Positions 24,543 to 33,103 of a stretch of 64,000 nt of DNA are shown here, piece by piece. Every line of letters starts with the position of its first letter. The stretch's first letter is position 1. Position numbers and translations under genes: made by a program. This DNA is from Streptomyces sp. NBC_01341 (GTDB lineage: Bacteria > Actinomycetota > Actinomycetes > Streptomycetales > Streptomycetaceae). Under the pieces are notes generated by a model. That model searched no databases and was not told where the DNA came from. It worked only from the letters and a program-made list of their open reading frames with translations. The stretch spans positions 3,968,001-4,032,000 of the forward strand of contig NZ_CP108364.1 of the NCBI RefSeq assembly GCF_035946055.1, given 5' to 3'.

Positions 24543-26039
24543 GTGGGCACGCTCGAACGGGCCGACGACGTACTGCTGATGTACCGGCTGGCGCGCACCG
24601 GCGGGTCGGTGGAGCTGTTGCGCAGGCTCGCCCTGAGGGCCGAGGGCTGGGCCGGGATCCTCGACCCCGACGGCACGGTCCTGCGGGCCGTGGCCGGTAA
24701 CACGCGGTGGTCCGGACACGAGGCGACCGGGCTGGCCTCGCGCGCGGCGCGGGAGATGACGGCGCGGCGCGCAGGCTCGTACTCGCTCGACACCGACGGG
24801 AGCACCGCACTGCTGCTCCCTCTGGCAGGGGCGTCCGGCGACCGCGGGGCGGTCCTGGCCCTGCTCGCACCGAAACCGCTCCTTCCCGGTCTGTCCACGC
24901 TGCTGGCCGACGCGGTGATGCCCATGGCCCTGTCGTGGGCGTCGGAGAGCGTCGAACGCAAACGGCGCCGGGTGGACCTGGCGGAGTCCCGGGGGCGTGA
25001 GGCCGTGCTGCACCTCCTGATGACGGGACAGCTGTCCATAGCCCGCCAAGTGGCGGGGGCGCTGCTGCCGAAGCTCCCCGATCCGGTACGCGTCTGCGTC
25101 GTGGAGTGCTCCGGCGGTCAGCGGGACGAGGTGGCCAGGATCTGCACCGAGGCATCGGGCGGCCGGTCGTGGATCGTGCGCTGCCCGGCGTACGCCCGCC
25201 ACCTGATCCTGATCATGCCGGCCGGCGAGGAGGACGGTCCGGGGGGACCCGAGGGCGCCCGCACGCTCGACCTGGCGGTGGCCGGGCTCGTGGACGACTG
25301 CGTCGTCGGCGTCAGCGACTCGGTACGGCTCGCCGACACGGCGACCGCCTACCAGCAGGCGTTCCACGCCCTCGCCGTCGCCCGTGGGACACCCGGCCGG
25401 CACGCCCGGTTCGGTGCGGGACAGGAACCCGCGCTGCTCGTCGGCGCGGTCGGGGCGCGCTGGGCCGACGCCCTGCTCGCGCCGCTGCTCACCCACCGGC
25501 CGCGCCGCCCGCAGGACCCGGGGAGCCAGGAACTGGCCGCGACCGTCGCGTCCTGGCTGGCGTTCTCGTCCCACGCCACCCACCACCTGAAGATCCACCG
25601 CAACACCCTGGCCGCGCGGCTGAAGCTGATCGGTGACGTCCTCGGAGTGGACCTGAACCGGGTCGCGGACCAGGCCGCGGTCGACCTCGCCCTGCGCATC
25701 CGGGCCACCCCCACGCCGTACCGCCCCAGGGGTGGCGACCGCGAAGAAGCCCCGGAGGACCTCGACACGGTCCTGCGCATCCCGGGCGTCCGTGACTGGG
25801 CAGCCGCGCAGCTGCGGCTGCTCGGACAGGCCGGGCCCATGGGGGAGGAGACGCTCCGGACGTGGCTGCGCTGCGAGACCCAACTGCGCCTCTCCGCATC
25901 CGAACTGGGCATCTCCGTGCCCGGCACGCGCAAGCGCCTCAACCGGCTCGAAGCCCTGCTCCACAGATCACTGCTCCGGACGCCGAGCGCGCGTTACGAC
26001 CTGTGGCTCGCGTTCCGGGCCGTCGACCTGGCGGCCTGA
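24543..26039 (+). CDS. PucR-type helix-turn-helix transcriptional regulator
   Basis: 498 residues from the GTG at 24543. The N-terminal half (about 10-200) is a GAF/PAS-like sensor region with VLLMYRLARTGGSVELLRRL. The PucR-type C-terminal HTH (about 330-380) has ATHHLKIHRNTLAARLKLIG and VDLALRIRA. A second HTH-like segment follows (LRTWLRCETQLRLSASELGI, then TRKRLNRLEALLHRSLL), an arrangement seen in Streptomyces members of this family. Related regulators control purine or amino-acid catabolism in response to metabolites. The partner is unknown here. It is divergent from the clamp paralogue and convergent with the kinase gene. Confidence 0.8.
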   Translation: MGTLERADDVLLMYRLARTGGSVELLRRLALRAEGWAGILDPDGTVLRAVAGNTRWSGHEATGLASRAAREMTARRAGSYSLDTDGSTALLLPLAGASGDRGAVLALLAPKPLLPGLSTLLADAVMPMALSWASESVERKRRRVDLAESRGREAVLHLLMTGQLSIARQVAGALLPKLPDPVRVCVVECSGGQRDEVARICTEASGGRSWIVRCPAYARHLILIMPAGEEDGPGGPEGARTLDLAVAGLVDDCVVGVSDSVRLADTATAYQQAFHALAVARGTPGRHARFGAGQEPALLVGAVGARWADALLAPLLTHRPRRPQDPGSQELAATVASWLAFSSHATHHLKIHRNTLAARLKLIGDVLGVDLNRVADQAAVDLALRIRATPTPYRPRGGDREEAPEDLDTVLRIPGVRDWAAAQLRLLGQAGPMGEETLRTWLRCETQLRLSASELGISVPGTRKRLNRLEALLHRSLLRTPSARYDLWLAFRAVDLAA

Positions 26040-26072
26040 GCCCGTCCCCGCAGATCCGGGCGACAGCCCGCC

Positions 26073-27887
26073 TCAACTCCCCTTCGTGTACGTCAGGCTC
26101 TCGCCGGTGTCCGTGATCTCCCGGCGCAGCGAGCCGTCGGGCAGCAGCGTCAGGACGGTCGGCCTGCCCGGGGTGCAGGACGAGACCGGCCTTCCGGACG
26201 TGACCTCGGAGGGCCCGATGCGCACCGGTGAGCCAGGTGTCGGCTCGCTCTCCAACTCCGCCTGGAAAACGCAGTGGTAGGAGCCGCCACCGCCGAGCGG
26301 ACCCTCGGCGGTGAGCGACAGCACGGTGTCGCCGGCCTTGCCCTGCCGGATGACGAGCCGACGGGTGGACGAGCCCGCGCCGCTGCCGATGGTCCTGGTC
26401 CAGGTGCCGAGATATCCGGAGGGGATGCCGCCGTCCGCGTCCTTGCCGTCCGCGGAGGAGCCGGACGAGGAGGTTCCGCCGGACCCCGACACCGAACCGG
26501 ACGAGGACACCGTGCCGGTGGGCGATGCCTCGGCGTCGCCGTCGCCGAGGCCCCGCATGAAGGTGTAGACGCCCCAGCCCACGCCCGCGGCGACGAGCAC
26601 CGCGACCGCGCCGAGCGCCAGGACGGGACCCGCTCCGCGGCGGCGCTCCGGCACGGCCGGGGCGAGGTGGGCCGGAGGCGCGGCGTACGGCAGATGCGGC
26701 CGGCCGTGCCCGTGGCCCTGGGAGGGCTGCCGGGGGTAGCCGTACGAGGGTCCCGGTGGCGGGGCCGGCCGGTGGCCCGGAGGGCCGACCAGTGTGGGGA
26801 GCCCCGGCGCGCCGCCCGGCGGCCGCGGGTGCGCGGGCGGGAGCGGGCCGGGGGCCGGGGGAGGCTGCCCGGGACCGGCGGAGGGTGCCGGCGACGGTCC
26901 GGGGCCTCCCGGAGCCGTGGCCGGGTCGCCCGGCGGGGGCGGGACCTCGTCCTCCTCCGGGTCCTCGGAGTCCAGCAACCCCACCGCGTGCCGGCCGAGT
27001 TGGGCGATCAGCGCACCGGGGAGCCACGGCTCCGCCGTATCCGTGTCACCCATGTGTTCCAGGACCGCGTCCGTCGAGGGCCGGGCGGAGGGATCCTTGG
27101 CCAGGCATTCCTGGATGATGCCGAGCAGCTCCTCCGGTACGCCGGTGAGGTCCGGGTCCTCCTGCGCGATCCGGAACATCAGGGCGTGCGCCCCGTCGTC
27201 CGAGGAGCCGAAGGGCAGCCTGCCGGTCGCCGCGTACGCGAGTACGGAGCCGAGGCAGAACACGTCGCACGCCGTCGTCAGCCGCTCGCCCCGCACCTGC
27301 TCGGGCGCCATGAATCCCGGCGAACCGATCATCGCGCCCGTGCGGGTGAGGCCGCCCTCCGCCGTCGTCTCCAGGGCCCGGGCGATGCCGAAGTCGATGA
27401 CCCGGGGCCCGTCGATCGTCATCAGGACGTTGGACGGTTTCAGGTCGCGGTGGATGAGCCCGGCGGCGTGGATGTCCTGGAGCGCCCCGGCGAGTCCGGC
27501 ACCGAGGGCGCGGACGGAGCGTTCGGGCAGCGGGCCGTAGGCCCCCGAGTCGGACACCGCCGTACCGGGACGCCCCGAGACGATGCGGTGCAGCGAGGGG
27601 CCCGCGACGTACCCGGTCGCGAGCCACGGCACGGCGGCGTCCACCCCGGCGTCCAGGACCGGCGCGGTCCAGGCGCCGCCGACGCGACGCGCGGCCTGCA
27701 CCTCGGCGCGGAAACGGTCGCGGAACTGCTGCTGTGCGGCGAGTTCGGGGCGGACCAGTTTGATCGCGACGGTACGTCCCCGGTCCGAGCGGGCCAGGAA
27801 CACCTGGCCCATCCCGCCGGAGCCGAGACGGCGCAACAGGCGGTAGGTGCCGATGCGTTGCGGATCGCCCGGTCCCAGCTTCTCCAT
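26073..27887 (-). CDS. Membrane Ser/Thr protein kinase (PknB-like)
   Basis: 604 residues from the ATG at 27887 with GGAGGAAG upstream. The frame stays open further upstream, but without a matching site. The kinase domain (about 12-275) has the glycine loop LGSGGMGQVFLA, VAIKLVRPE (catalytic Lys), LIHRDLKPSNVLM (catalytic loop), IDFGIARAL and GSPGFMAPEQVRGE. A 140-residue Pro/Gly-rich linker leads to a single transmembrane helix (about 421-443) and an extracellular domain (about 444-604) of unknown fold with two Cys. It probably senses an outside signal. There are no PASTA repeats. The targets are unknown. Confidence 0.9.
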   Translation of the reverse strand: MEKLGPGDPQRIGTYRLLRRLGSGGMGQVFLARSDRGRTVAIKLVRPELAAQQQFRDRFRAEVQAARRVGGAWTAPVLDAGVDAAVPWLATGYVAGPSLHRIVSGRPGTAVSDSGAYGPLPERSVRALGAGLAGALQDIHAAGLIHRDLKPSNVLMTIDGPRVIDFGIARALETTAEGGLTRTGAMIGSPGFMAPEQVRGERLTTACDVFCLGSVLAYAATGRLPFGSSDDGAHALMFRIAQEDPDLTGVPEELLGIIQECLAKDPSARPSTDAVLEHMGDTDTAEPWLPGALIAQLGRHAVGLLDSEDPEEDEVPPPPGDPATAPGGPGPSPAPSAGPGQPPPAPGPLPPAHPRPPGGAPGLPTLVGPPGHRPAPPPGPSYGYPRQPSQGHGHGRPHLPYAAPPAHLAPAVPERRRGAGPVLALGAVAVLVAAGVGWGVYTFMRGLGDGDAEASPTGTVSSSGSVSGSGGTSSSGSSADGKDADGGIPSGYLGTWTRTIGSGAGSSTRRLVIRQGKAGDTVLSLTAEGPLGGGGSYHCVFQAELESEPTPGSPVRIGPSEVTSGRPVSSCTPGRPTVLTLLPDGSLRREITDTGESLTYTKGS

Positions 27888-27963
27888 GGTGCGCTTCCTC
27901 CCCCGTACGGTCATGGCGGACCGCGGTCGAGAATAGCGGCGCACGCACCCCCGCTCACCGCCG

Positions 27964-28449
27964 TCACTCCGCGGAGGGCTCCGGCGGCTCCACGGGCCGG
28001 GAGGCCAGGACGTCCATCGCCTCGGACAGGCGTTCCAGCGTCGCCGCGGTCCGCGCGAACTCCTCCTCACCGAGCTCCTCGGCCAGCCGCGCCGCGAACT
28101 CGGCGTGGCCGGGACCGATCCGGCTCACCGCCGCCCGCCCGGCAGCCGTCGGGCGGAGCAGCTTGGCGCGCCGGTGAGCGGGATTCGCGACGTACTCGGC
28201 GAGACCCTGGTCCACCAGCAGGTCGGCGATCCGCTGAACGCTCTGACGGGTGATGCCCATCGACCGGGCGATGCCCGACACGGGGAGCGGCTCCGTCAGG
28301 ACCGCGCCGAGTACCTGCCAGCGGGCCGCGGTGAGTCCGGCCGGCCCGGCCAGTTCCTCGGCGACGGCCAGGAACCTGCCGTTGAGCCGGAACACCCCGA
28401 TCGCCGTCCGGCTGAACCGGTCAGGATTCTCGCCGTTGTTCCCGCTCAT
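27964..28449 (-). CDS. MarR family transcriptional regulator
   Basis: 161 residues. The winged helix-turn-helix has RWQVLGAVLTEPLPVSGIAR, then MGITRQSVQRIADLL (recognition helix) and the wing with NPAHRRAKLLRPT. Its start overlaps the stop of the DJ-1 family gene by 4 bp, so the two are co-transcribed from the promoter near 29060-29130. That region has two tandem inverted repeats of TGACAG/CTGTCA, the likely operator, which suggests autoregulation and control of the divergent aminotransferase. The inducer is unknown. Confidence 0.88.
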   Translation of the reverse strand: MSGNNGENPDRFSRTAIGVFRLNGRFLAVAEELAGPAGLTAARWQVLGAVLTEPLPVSGIARSMGITRQSVQRIADLLVDQGLAEYVANPAHRRAKLLRPTAAGRAAVSRIGPGHAEFAARLAEELGEEEFARTAATLERLSEAMDVLASRPVEPPEPSAE

Positions 28450-29057
28450 CCCTCGAGTACCTCGTACGCGCTCGGGTCCGAGTCGTGGAAGAGCCGGTGG
28501 AAGGCGTCGAGTTTTTCCGGCCCGTACACCCCGAGGAGGCCCAGGATCTCCCGGGCGAAGGCGACCGGTTCGGTCGGTCCGGCCGTGACCAGGGCGCCGC
28601 GTGAGGCACTGGCCGGGTCCGTCACCGCGTCGGTGTCCACGTAGTGCGCGCCGCCCGCGTACCCGGTGGCCGCGAGGTAGAAGGGCACGGCGCTCGTGTG
28701 GGGCCGGTCGTCGAGCAGGCCCTCGCGGGCGAGTCCCGCGGTCGCCCCGCAGATGGCGGCCACGGGCACACCCGCGTCCAGGAAGGTGCGTGCCGCCCCG
28801 GCGAAGGGGGCCAGCGTCTCGCCGGTGTCCCAGAGCGACGCGCCGGTGAGGACGAGGAGTCCGCTGTCCTCGGGGCTCAGCTCGCGGAGCGCGAGGTCCG
28901 GCTGGACGCGCAGCCCGCCCATGGTGGTGACGGGTTCGGCGGTGAGGCCGACCGTCCTCACGGTGTGGCCGTGCCGGGTGAGGTGGGCCGTGGCGAAACC
29001 CGGCTCCCAGTCGGCGAACGTGTCGTAGACGGCGAGGTGGACGGTCGTGCCGGTCAT
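28446..29057 (-). CDS. DJ-1/PfpI family protein (type 1 glutamine amidotransferase-like)
   Basis: 203 residues. The flavodoxin-like fold with the nucleophile elbow is visible as VAAICGATAGLAREGLL, where the Cys of AICGAT is the reactive cysteine. VHLAVYDTFADWEPGF is the first strand and acidic helix, with the conserved Glu18 that tunes the cysteine. Family members include amidases, isonitrile hydratases and deglycase-like proteins, so the reaction cannot be fixed. It is the first gene of a unit with the MarR regulator, and its promoter faces the class III aminotransferase. Confidence 0.85.
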   Translation of the reverse strand: MTGTTVHLAVYDTFADWEPGFATAHLTRHGHTVRTVGLTAEPVTTMGGLRVQPDLALRELSPEDSGLLVLTGASLWDTGETLAPFAGAARTFLDAGVPVAAICGATAGLAREGLLDDRPHTSAVPFYLAATGYAGGAHYVDTDAVTDPASASRGALVTAGPTEPVAFAREILGLLGVYGPEKLDAFHRLFHDSDPSAYEVLEG

Positions 29058-29089
29058 GGTGACCTCCGGTGGCTGGACGGAAGACCGCT

Positions 29090-29125
29090 ATGACAGAAGG
29101 CTGTCATGATGACAGCATTCTGTCA
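29090..29125. promoter_or_regulatory. Two tandem inverted-repeat operators, probable MarR sites
   Basis: ATGACAG-AAGG-CTGTCAT (29090-29107) and TGACAG-CATT-CTGTCA (29110-29125) are perfect palindromes with 4-base spacers, and their centres lie 19 bp apart. They sit between the DJ-1/marR unit and the divergent aminotransferase, close to the DJ-1 start. The 18-bp size and position are typical of MarR dimers. Binding to both would put two dimers on nearly the same face of DNA. Confidence 0.75.
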
Positions 29126-29234
29126 ATTGAGCGTCCGGCGCGCCCCGGGAACGCGACACCCTGCCGAACCCGGCCGCCCATGCCGTACAGAGTGGTCATG
29201 GATGACGGTGGCCACGACCGCCTACGCTCGCGGC

Positions 29235-30608
29235 ATGAGCCCCGATGCCCCTCGCGCCCCGTACGCCGACCCCGCAGCGGGCGCGGCCGTGAAAGCCGCC
29301 GACCGCGCGCACGTGTTCCACTCCTGGTCCGCCCAGGGACTGATCGATCCGCTCGCCGTCGCCGGTGCCGAGGGGGCGTACTTCTGGGACTACGAAGGCA
29401 ACCGCTACCTCGACTTCTCCAGCGGCCTCGTCTTCACCAACATCGGCTACCAGCACCCCACGGTCGTCGCCGCGATCCAGGAGCAGGCCGGGAAGCTCGT
29501 CACGTTCGCGCCGGCGTTCGCCGTCGAGGCGCGCTCGGAAGCAGCCCGTCTGATCGCCGGGCACACCCCCGGTGACCTGGACAAGATCTTCTTCACCAAC
29601 GGAGGCGCGGAGGCCGTCGAGAACGCCGTCCGCATGGCCCGCGTGCACACCGGGCGCCCGAAGGTGCTCTCCGCCTACCGCTCGTACCACGGCGCCACCG
29701 CCACCGCGATCAACCTCACCGGCGACCCGCGCCGCTGGGCCTCCGACAGCGGCTCGGCGGGCGTCGTCCGCTTCTGGGCGCCGTTCCTCTACCGGTCCCC
29801 GTTCCACGCGCAGACCGAGGCCGAGGAGTGCGCCCGCGCGCTCCAGCACCTCGAGGACACCCTGGCCTTCGAGGGTCCGGCGACTGTCGCGGCGGTGATC
29901 CTGGAGACGATTCCGGGCACGGCGGGCATCATGGCCCCGCCCCCCGGCTATCTCGCGGGCGTCCGTGAGATCTGCGACCGCTACGGGATCGTCTTCGTCC
30001 TGGACGAGGTGATGGCCGGCTTCGGGCGCACCGGGCAGTGGTTCGCCGCCGACCACTACGACGTCGTACCGGACCTGATGACCTTCGCGAAGGGCGTCAA
30101 CTCCGGATACGTACCCCTCGGCGGGGTCGCCATCAACGCCGAGATCGCCGCCACCTTCGAGACCCGTCCGTACCCCGGCGGACTCACCTACTCCGGCCAC
30201 CCGCTGGCCTGCGCCGCGGCGGTCGCCACGATCAAGGTCATGGAGGAGGAGAGGATCGTCGAGAACGCCGCGCACCTGGGCGAGCACGTGCTGGGCCCCG
30301 GACTGCGGGAAATCGCCGAGCGCCACCCGTCGGTCGGCGAGGTCCGCGGGCTCGGGGCCTTCTGGGCCCTGGAGCTGGTCCGCGATCAGGAGACCCGCGA
30401 ACCCCTCGTCCTGTACAACGCCACCGGCGAGGCGAACGCCCCGATGGCGGCCTTCGGCGCGGCCTGCCGGAAGAGCGGCCTCTGGCCCTTCATCAACATG
30501 AACCGCACCCACGTCGTGCCCGCCTGCAACATCACCGAGGCCGAGGCGAAGGAGGGCCTCTCCCTCCTGGACGCCGCCCTCTCGGTGGCTGACGAGCACA
30601 CCGTGTAG
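29235..30608 (+). CDS. Class III aminotransferase (omega-aminotransferase type)
   Basis: 457 residues from the ATG at 29235. Fold-type I class III features are TNGGAEAVENAVRMAR (phosphate cup), YRSYHGATATAINLTG, FVLDEVMAGFGRTGQW (PLP-binding Asp) and the Schiff-base lysine in MTFAKGVNSGYVPLGG. The family includes taurine-pyruvate, beta-alanine-pyruvate and adenosylmethionine-8-amino-7-oxononanoate aminotransferases. The N-terminal HVFHSWSAQGLIDPL resembles the taurine-pyruvate type. It would move an omega-amino group to pyruvate or 2-oxoglutarate. The twin operator upstream suggests MarR control. Confidence 0.88.
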   Translation: MSPDAPRAPYADPAAGAAVKAADRAHVFHSWSAQGLIDPLAVAGAEGAYFWDYEGNRYLDFSSGLVFTNIGYQHPTVVAAIQEQAGKLVTFAPAFAVEARSEAARLIAGHTPGDLDKIFFTNGGAEAVENAVRMARVHTGRPKVLSAYRSYHGATATAINLTGDPRRWASDSGSAGVVRFWAPFLYRSPFHAQTEAEECARALQHLEDTLAFEGPATVAAVILETIPGTAGIMAPPPGYLAGVREICDRYGIVFVLDEVMAGFGRTGQWFAADHYDVVPDLMTFAKGVNSGYVPLGGVAINAEIAATFETRPYPGGLTYSGHPLACAAAVATIKVMEEERIVENAAHLGEHVLGPGLREIAERHPSVGEVRGLGAFWALELVRDQETREPLVLYNATGEANAPMAAFGAACRKSGLWPFINMNRTHVVPACNITEAEAKEGLSLLDAALSVADEHTV

Positions 30609-30697
30609 GAGACACCGGAACGACGCCCTCCCCCGTGCCAGGAGCGGACACAGGCCCTGGCTTATGGTGACCCAAGCCGAGATCGGGAGGGGGCGTC

Positions 30698-31414
30698 GTG
30701 CCTGCGAGCGGAGGCGTGACCCGCAGTACTCTGCGCCAGCAGATCGCCGACGCGCTGCGTGACGAGGTCCTCGCGGGGCGTATGCAACCGAGGGTGGAAT
30801 TCACCGTCAAACAGATCGCCGAGCAGTACGGGGTGTCCGCGACCCCTGTGCGCGAAGCACTCTTCGACCTCTCCGCGCAGGGGCTGCTCGAATCCGACCA
30901 GCACCGGGGGTTCCGGGTCCGCGAGTTCACCGTCGCCGACTACCGGGCGATGGTGGAGGCGCGCGCCCTCGTCATAGACGGGGTGTTCCGCGCGATCTTC
31001 GACGGGGCGACCCCGGCGGCCACCGTGCTCGCCGTCCACCGGCCCGCCCTCGTCTCCGTACGCCGCCGGGCCGAGGAGGCCACGAGGGCCGCGCGCAGCG
31101 GCGACCTCGACGTCCTCATCGGCTACGACCTGCGGTTCTGGCGGGAGCTCGGCGCGGTCATCGGCAACAGCTACATCAACGAGTTCCTGCAGCGCCTCAG
31201 GATGCAGGCGTGGGTCTTCGCCGTCCCGTACCTCCGGGGGGACGCCGACGTGTGCGACTGGCTGTGGAACGGCCACCGGGAACTGGTGGAGGCGATCGCG
31301 GCCGCCGACGGGCCGGCGGTACGCGCGGCGCTGGACGCCTACTACGCCCACGGGCGCAACTGGGCCGACCGGCTCGCGGCCGGCAATCCCCCTCATCCGG
31401 GCCACCGTGGCTGA
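30698..31414 (+). CDS. GntR family regulator, FadR-like (FCD domain)
   Basis: 238 residues from the GTG at 30698 with GGGAGG upstream. The winged helix (about 10-75) has TLRQQIADALRDEVLAGRMQ, then VKQIAEQYGVSATPVREALF (recognition helix). The all-helical ligand domain follows, with LVIDGVFRAIFDG and YDLRFWRELGAVIGN, where metal-binding His and Asp residues are partly present. It is 89 bp after the aminotransferase and may control it. The last 13 codons and the stop codon lie in the first copy of a 59-bp tandem duplication. Confidence 0.87.
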   Translation: MPASGGVTRSTLRQQIADALRDEVLAGRMQPRVEFTVKQIAEQYGVSATPVREALFDLSAQGLLESDQHRGFRVREFTVADYRAMVEARALVIDGVFRAIFDGATPAATVLAVHRPALVSVRRRAEEATRAARSGDLDVLIGYDLRFWRELGAVIGNSYINEFLQRLRMQAWVFAVPYLRGDADVCDWLWNGHRELVEAIAAADGPAVRAALDAYYAHGRNWADRLAAGNPPHPGHRG

Positions 31415-31496
31415 CCGTGTCGCCGGAAGCCTCCGCGGCCGGCAATCCCCCTCATCCGGGCCACCGTGGCTGACCGTGTCGCCGGAAGCCTCCGCG
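31375..31496. repeat. 59-bp tandem duplication across the gntR stop codon
   Basis: The 59 bases starting at 31375 recur exactly from 31434, with four more matching bases to 31496. The first copy carries the last 13 codons of the gntR gene and its stop. The second lies wholly downstream and is out of frame (59 is not a multiple of 3). Perfect identity points to a recent duplication or slippage event. Confidence 0.95.
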
Positions 31497-31632
31497 CCCG
31501 GGCCACAACGGCCCGGCCGTGGCGCGGACGCACCGGTCCGGGCCGTGCCGCCGCCCCGGACCCTGTGCGTGAGGTCCCGGTCGCATTACGCTGTCCCGAC
31601 CATCGCACGAACCCGTTGGAGAGCGAGACTTC

Positions 31633-32283
31633 GTGGCCTGTGACCTGTGGCTGGTCCCCCTCGTCGATGTGCTGTGCCACAGCCCCGACAACCCGTTCGC
31701 CGAAGAGATCGCCGTCTACGACAAGGCGCTGACCGAGGCGGGTCTGCCGCCCGTGCCGGTCTACGCCTACATGCCCGGCCTCACCGGGGACGTCGCCCCG
31801 GTCGCCGGCTTCGACTACGACGCCCTGCACTTCCTGCGCCGGGCCTATCTGCTGCAGCTGAGCGGCCTCGCGGTCACGCCCGTCGGCGAACTGGGCGGAG
31901 ACTACGAGCAGTTGCTGGAGATGTTCGAGCAGAGTGCGCAGGAATCGCACCTGGTCTGGCACTACGACCACGCCGGGGCCTACGTCCCGCTGGACTTCCC
32001 GCACCCGCTGTCCAACGATCAACTGCTGGAGGGCGGTGGCCCGCTGGGTTCGTCACACGGGCTGCTGAGGGAACTGGAATTCGTCGGCCCGGCCCTCGGT
32101 ATCGACCCGGCCAACCCGCCGGCCCCCCCGCTCCCGCCCGCCGGCCCGACCACGCTGGAGGAGCCGGCCGCCCCGGCGCCTTATGACGACAGCCCGTTCG
32201 CCCGCGAGCGGCACGTCTGGCTGGGCCTGCACGCCGCGGCGACCCGCAGCCTCGCGCAGGGCTCGATGATCATCTTCAGCTGA
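31633..32283 (+). CDS. Conserved hypothetical protein (unknown function)
   Basis: 216 residues from a GTG start with GGAGAG just upstream. It opens with ACDLWLVPLVDVLCHSPDNP, continues through a mixed alpha/beta region with Tyr-rich strands (PVYAYMPGL, FDYDALHFLRRAYLLQLSG), an acidic middle with GGDYEQLLEMFEQSAQESHL, then HYDHAGAYVPLDFPHPL, and ends in a Pro-rich linker and SMIIFS. It has no signal peptide or transmembrane helix. I recognise no family. Codon bias and good conservation of Trp, His and Asp suggest a real, possibly enzymatic protein. Confidence 0.65.
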   Translation: MACDLWLVPLVDVLCHSPDNPFAEEIAVYDKALTEAGLPPVPVYAYMPGLTGDVAPVAGFDYDALHFLRRAYLLQLSGLAVTPVGELGGDYEQLLEMFEQSAQESHLVWHYDHAGAYVPLDFPHPLSNDQLLEGGGPLGSSHGLLRELEFVGPALGIDPANPPAPPLPPAGPTTLEEPAAPAPYDDSPFARERHVWLGLHAAATRSLAQGSMIIFS

Positions 32284-32304
32284 CCGCCGGACTCCGGACC
32301 CGAG

Positions 32305-32327
32305 GCCGCCCCGCTCAGCGGGGCGGC
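32305..32327. terminator. Convergent terminator overlapping the SLATT gene stop codon
   Basis: GCCGCCCCGC (32305-32314) pairs with GCGGGGCGGC (32318-32327). The 3-base loop is the TGA stop codon of the SLATT gene on the minus strand, so termination and the end of translation coincide. Confidence 0.65.
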
Positions 32328-33103
32328 TCCGGGGGGCGCTGGCGCGGCATGTTCGGACGGGCCACCGACTGCATGGTGAGGCGGCCCGGAGGCGCCCCCT
32401 GCTCGGGACGGCCGCTGGTGCCGCCCGACACCAGCGACTGCATGCCCATGGGCGCGGGTCCGGCCCGGAACTCGACCATCCAGTCCGCCGTCTCCATGCG
32501 GCAGAGCTCGGTGATGTCCTCCGAGAACCGGCGCAGCACGCCCAGGCACCGCTCCGCGGCCTCGCTGGCCGTGCCCTCGGTCGGCCCGAGCACCTCCCGG
32601 ACGCACTCCGAGGCCCAGTCGAACTGCAGGACCTGGAGCCGGCGCTGCACGGCCTGGGCCGTCGCCAGATTCCTTATCCAGCCCGAGGTCAGCCCGAAGT
32701 ACCGGTCGCAGCCCATGCAGGCGGCCCCCAGCAGCAGGGACAGATAGCCCCAGCCCGCCGAGCCGTGCAGCTCGCCCGTCAGGTCGAGCAGGGGCAGGGC
32801 CGCGCCCGCGACCACGCCCACCGCGGTGCCCACGCGCAGGAGCCTCGCCGTGCGCCGCTTGCGGACCCTGTCACGCATATACCAGTCGGCGGTCTCCAGG
32901 GCGCCGGACTCGACCCAGCGGTAGAGCTCGTCGAGCCGCTCGGCCGGGTCGCCCCAGTCGCCGAGGGGGAACGCGCGGCCGGTCAGGTCCCGGGGGCCCG
33001 GACTCCGGCGCAAGGTGGACCGTTCGGTTCCGGTACTCGCGCCGGATCCAGCGCCGGACTCCTTGCGGGGCTGCCCGTCGGGCTGCATCTCCGGCTGACT
33101 CAC
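32315..33103 (-). CDS. SLATT domain-containing membrane protein
   Basis: 262 residues from the GTG at 33103 with GAGGAG upstream. A disordered Gln/Pro/Ser-rich N-terminus (about 50 residues) precedes a helix with RLDELYRWVESGALETADWY, then two transmembrane helices (LLRVGTAVGVVAGAALPLLD and GWGYLSLLLGAACMGCDRYF), a long helical stretch with TAQAVQRRLQVLQFDWASEC, and a Pro-rich tail. Two TM helices followed by a long helix match the SLATT group, which has been proposed to include pore-forming effectors of nucleotide-signal defence systems. No nucleotide synthase or nuclease is beside it. It is divergent from ybaB. Confidence 0.7.
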   Translation of the reverse strand: MSQPEMQPDGQPRKESGAGSGASTGTERSTLRRSPGPRDLTGRAFPLGDWGDPAERLDELYRWVESGALETADWYMRDRVRKRRTARLLRVGTAVGVVAGAALPLLDLTGELHGSAGWGYLSLLLGAACMGCDRYFGLTSGWIRNLATAQAVQRRLQVLQFDWASECVREVLGPTEGTASEAAERCLGVLRRFSEDITELCRMETADWMVEFRAGPAPMGMQSLVSGGTSGRPEQGAPPGRLTMQSVARPNMPRQRPPEPPR

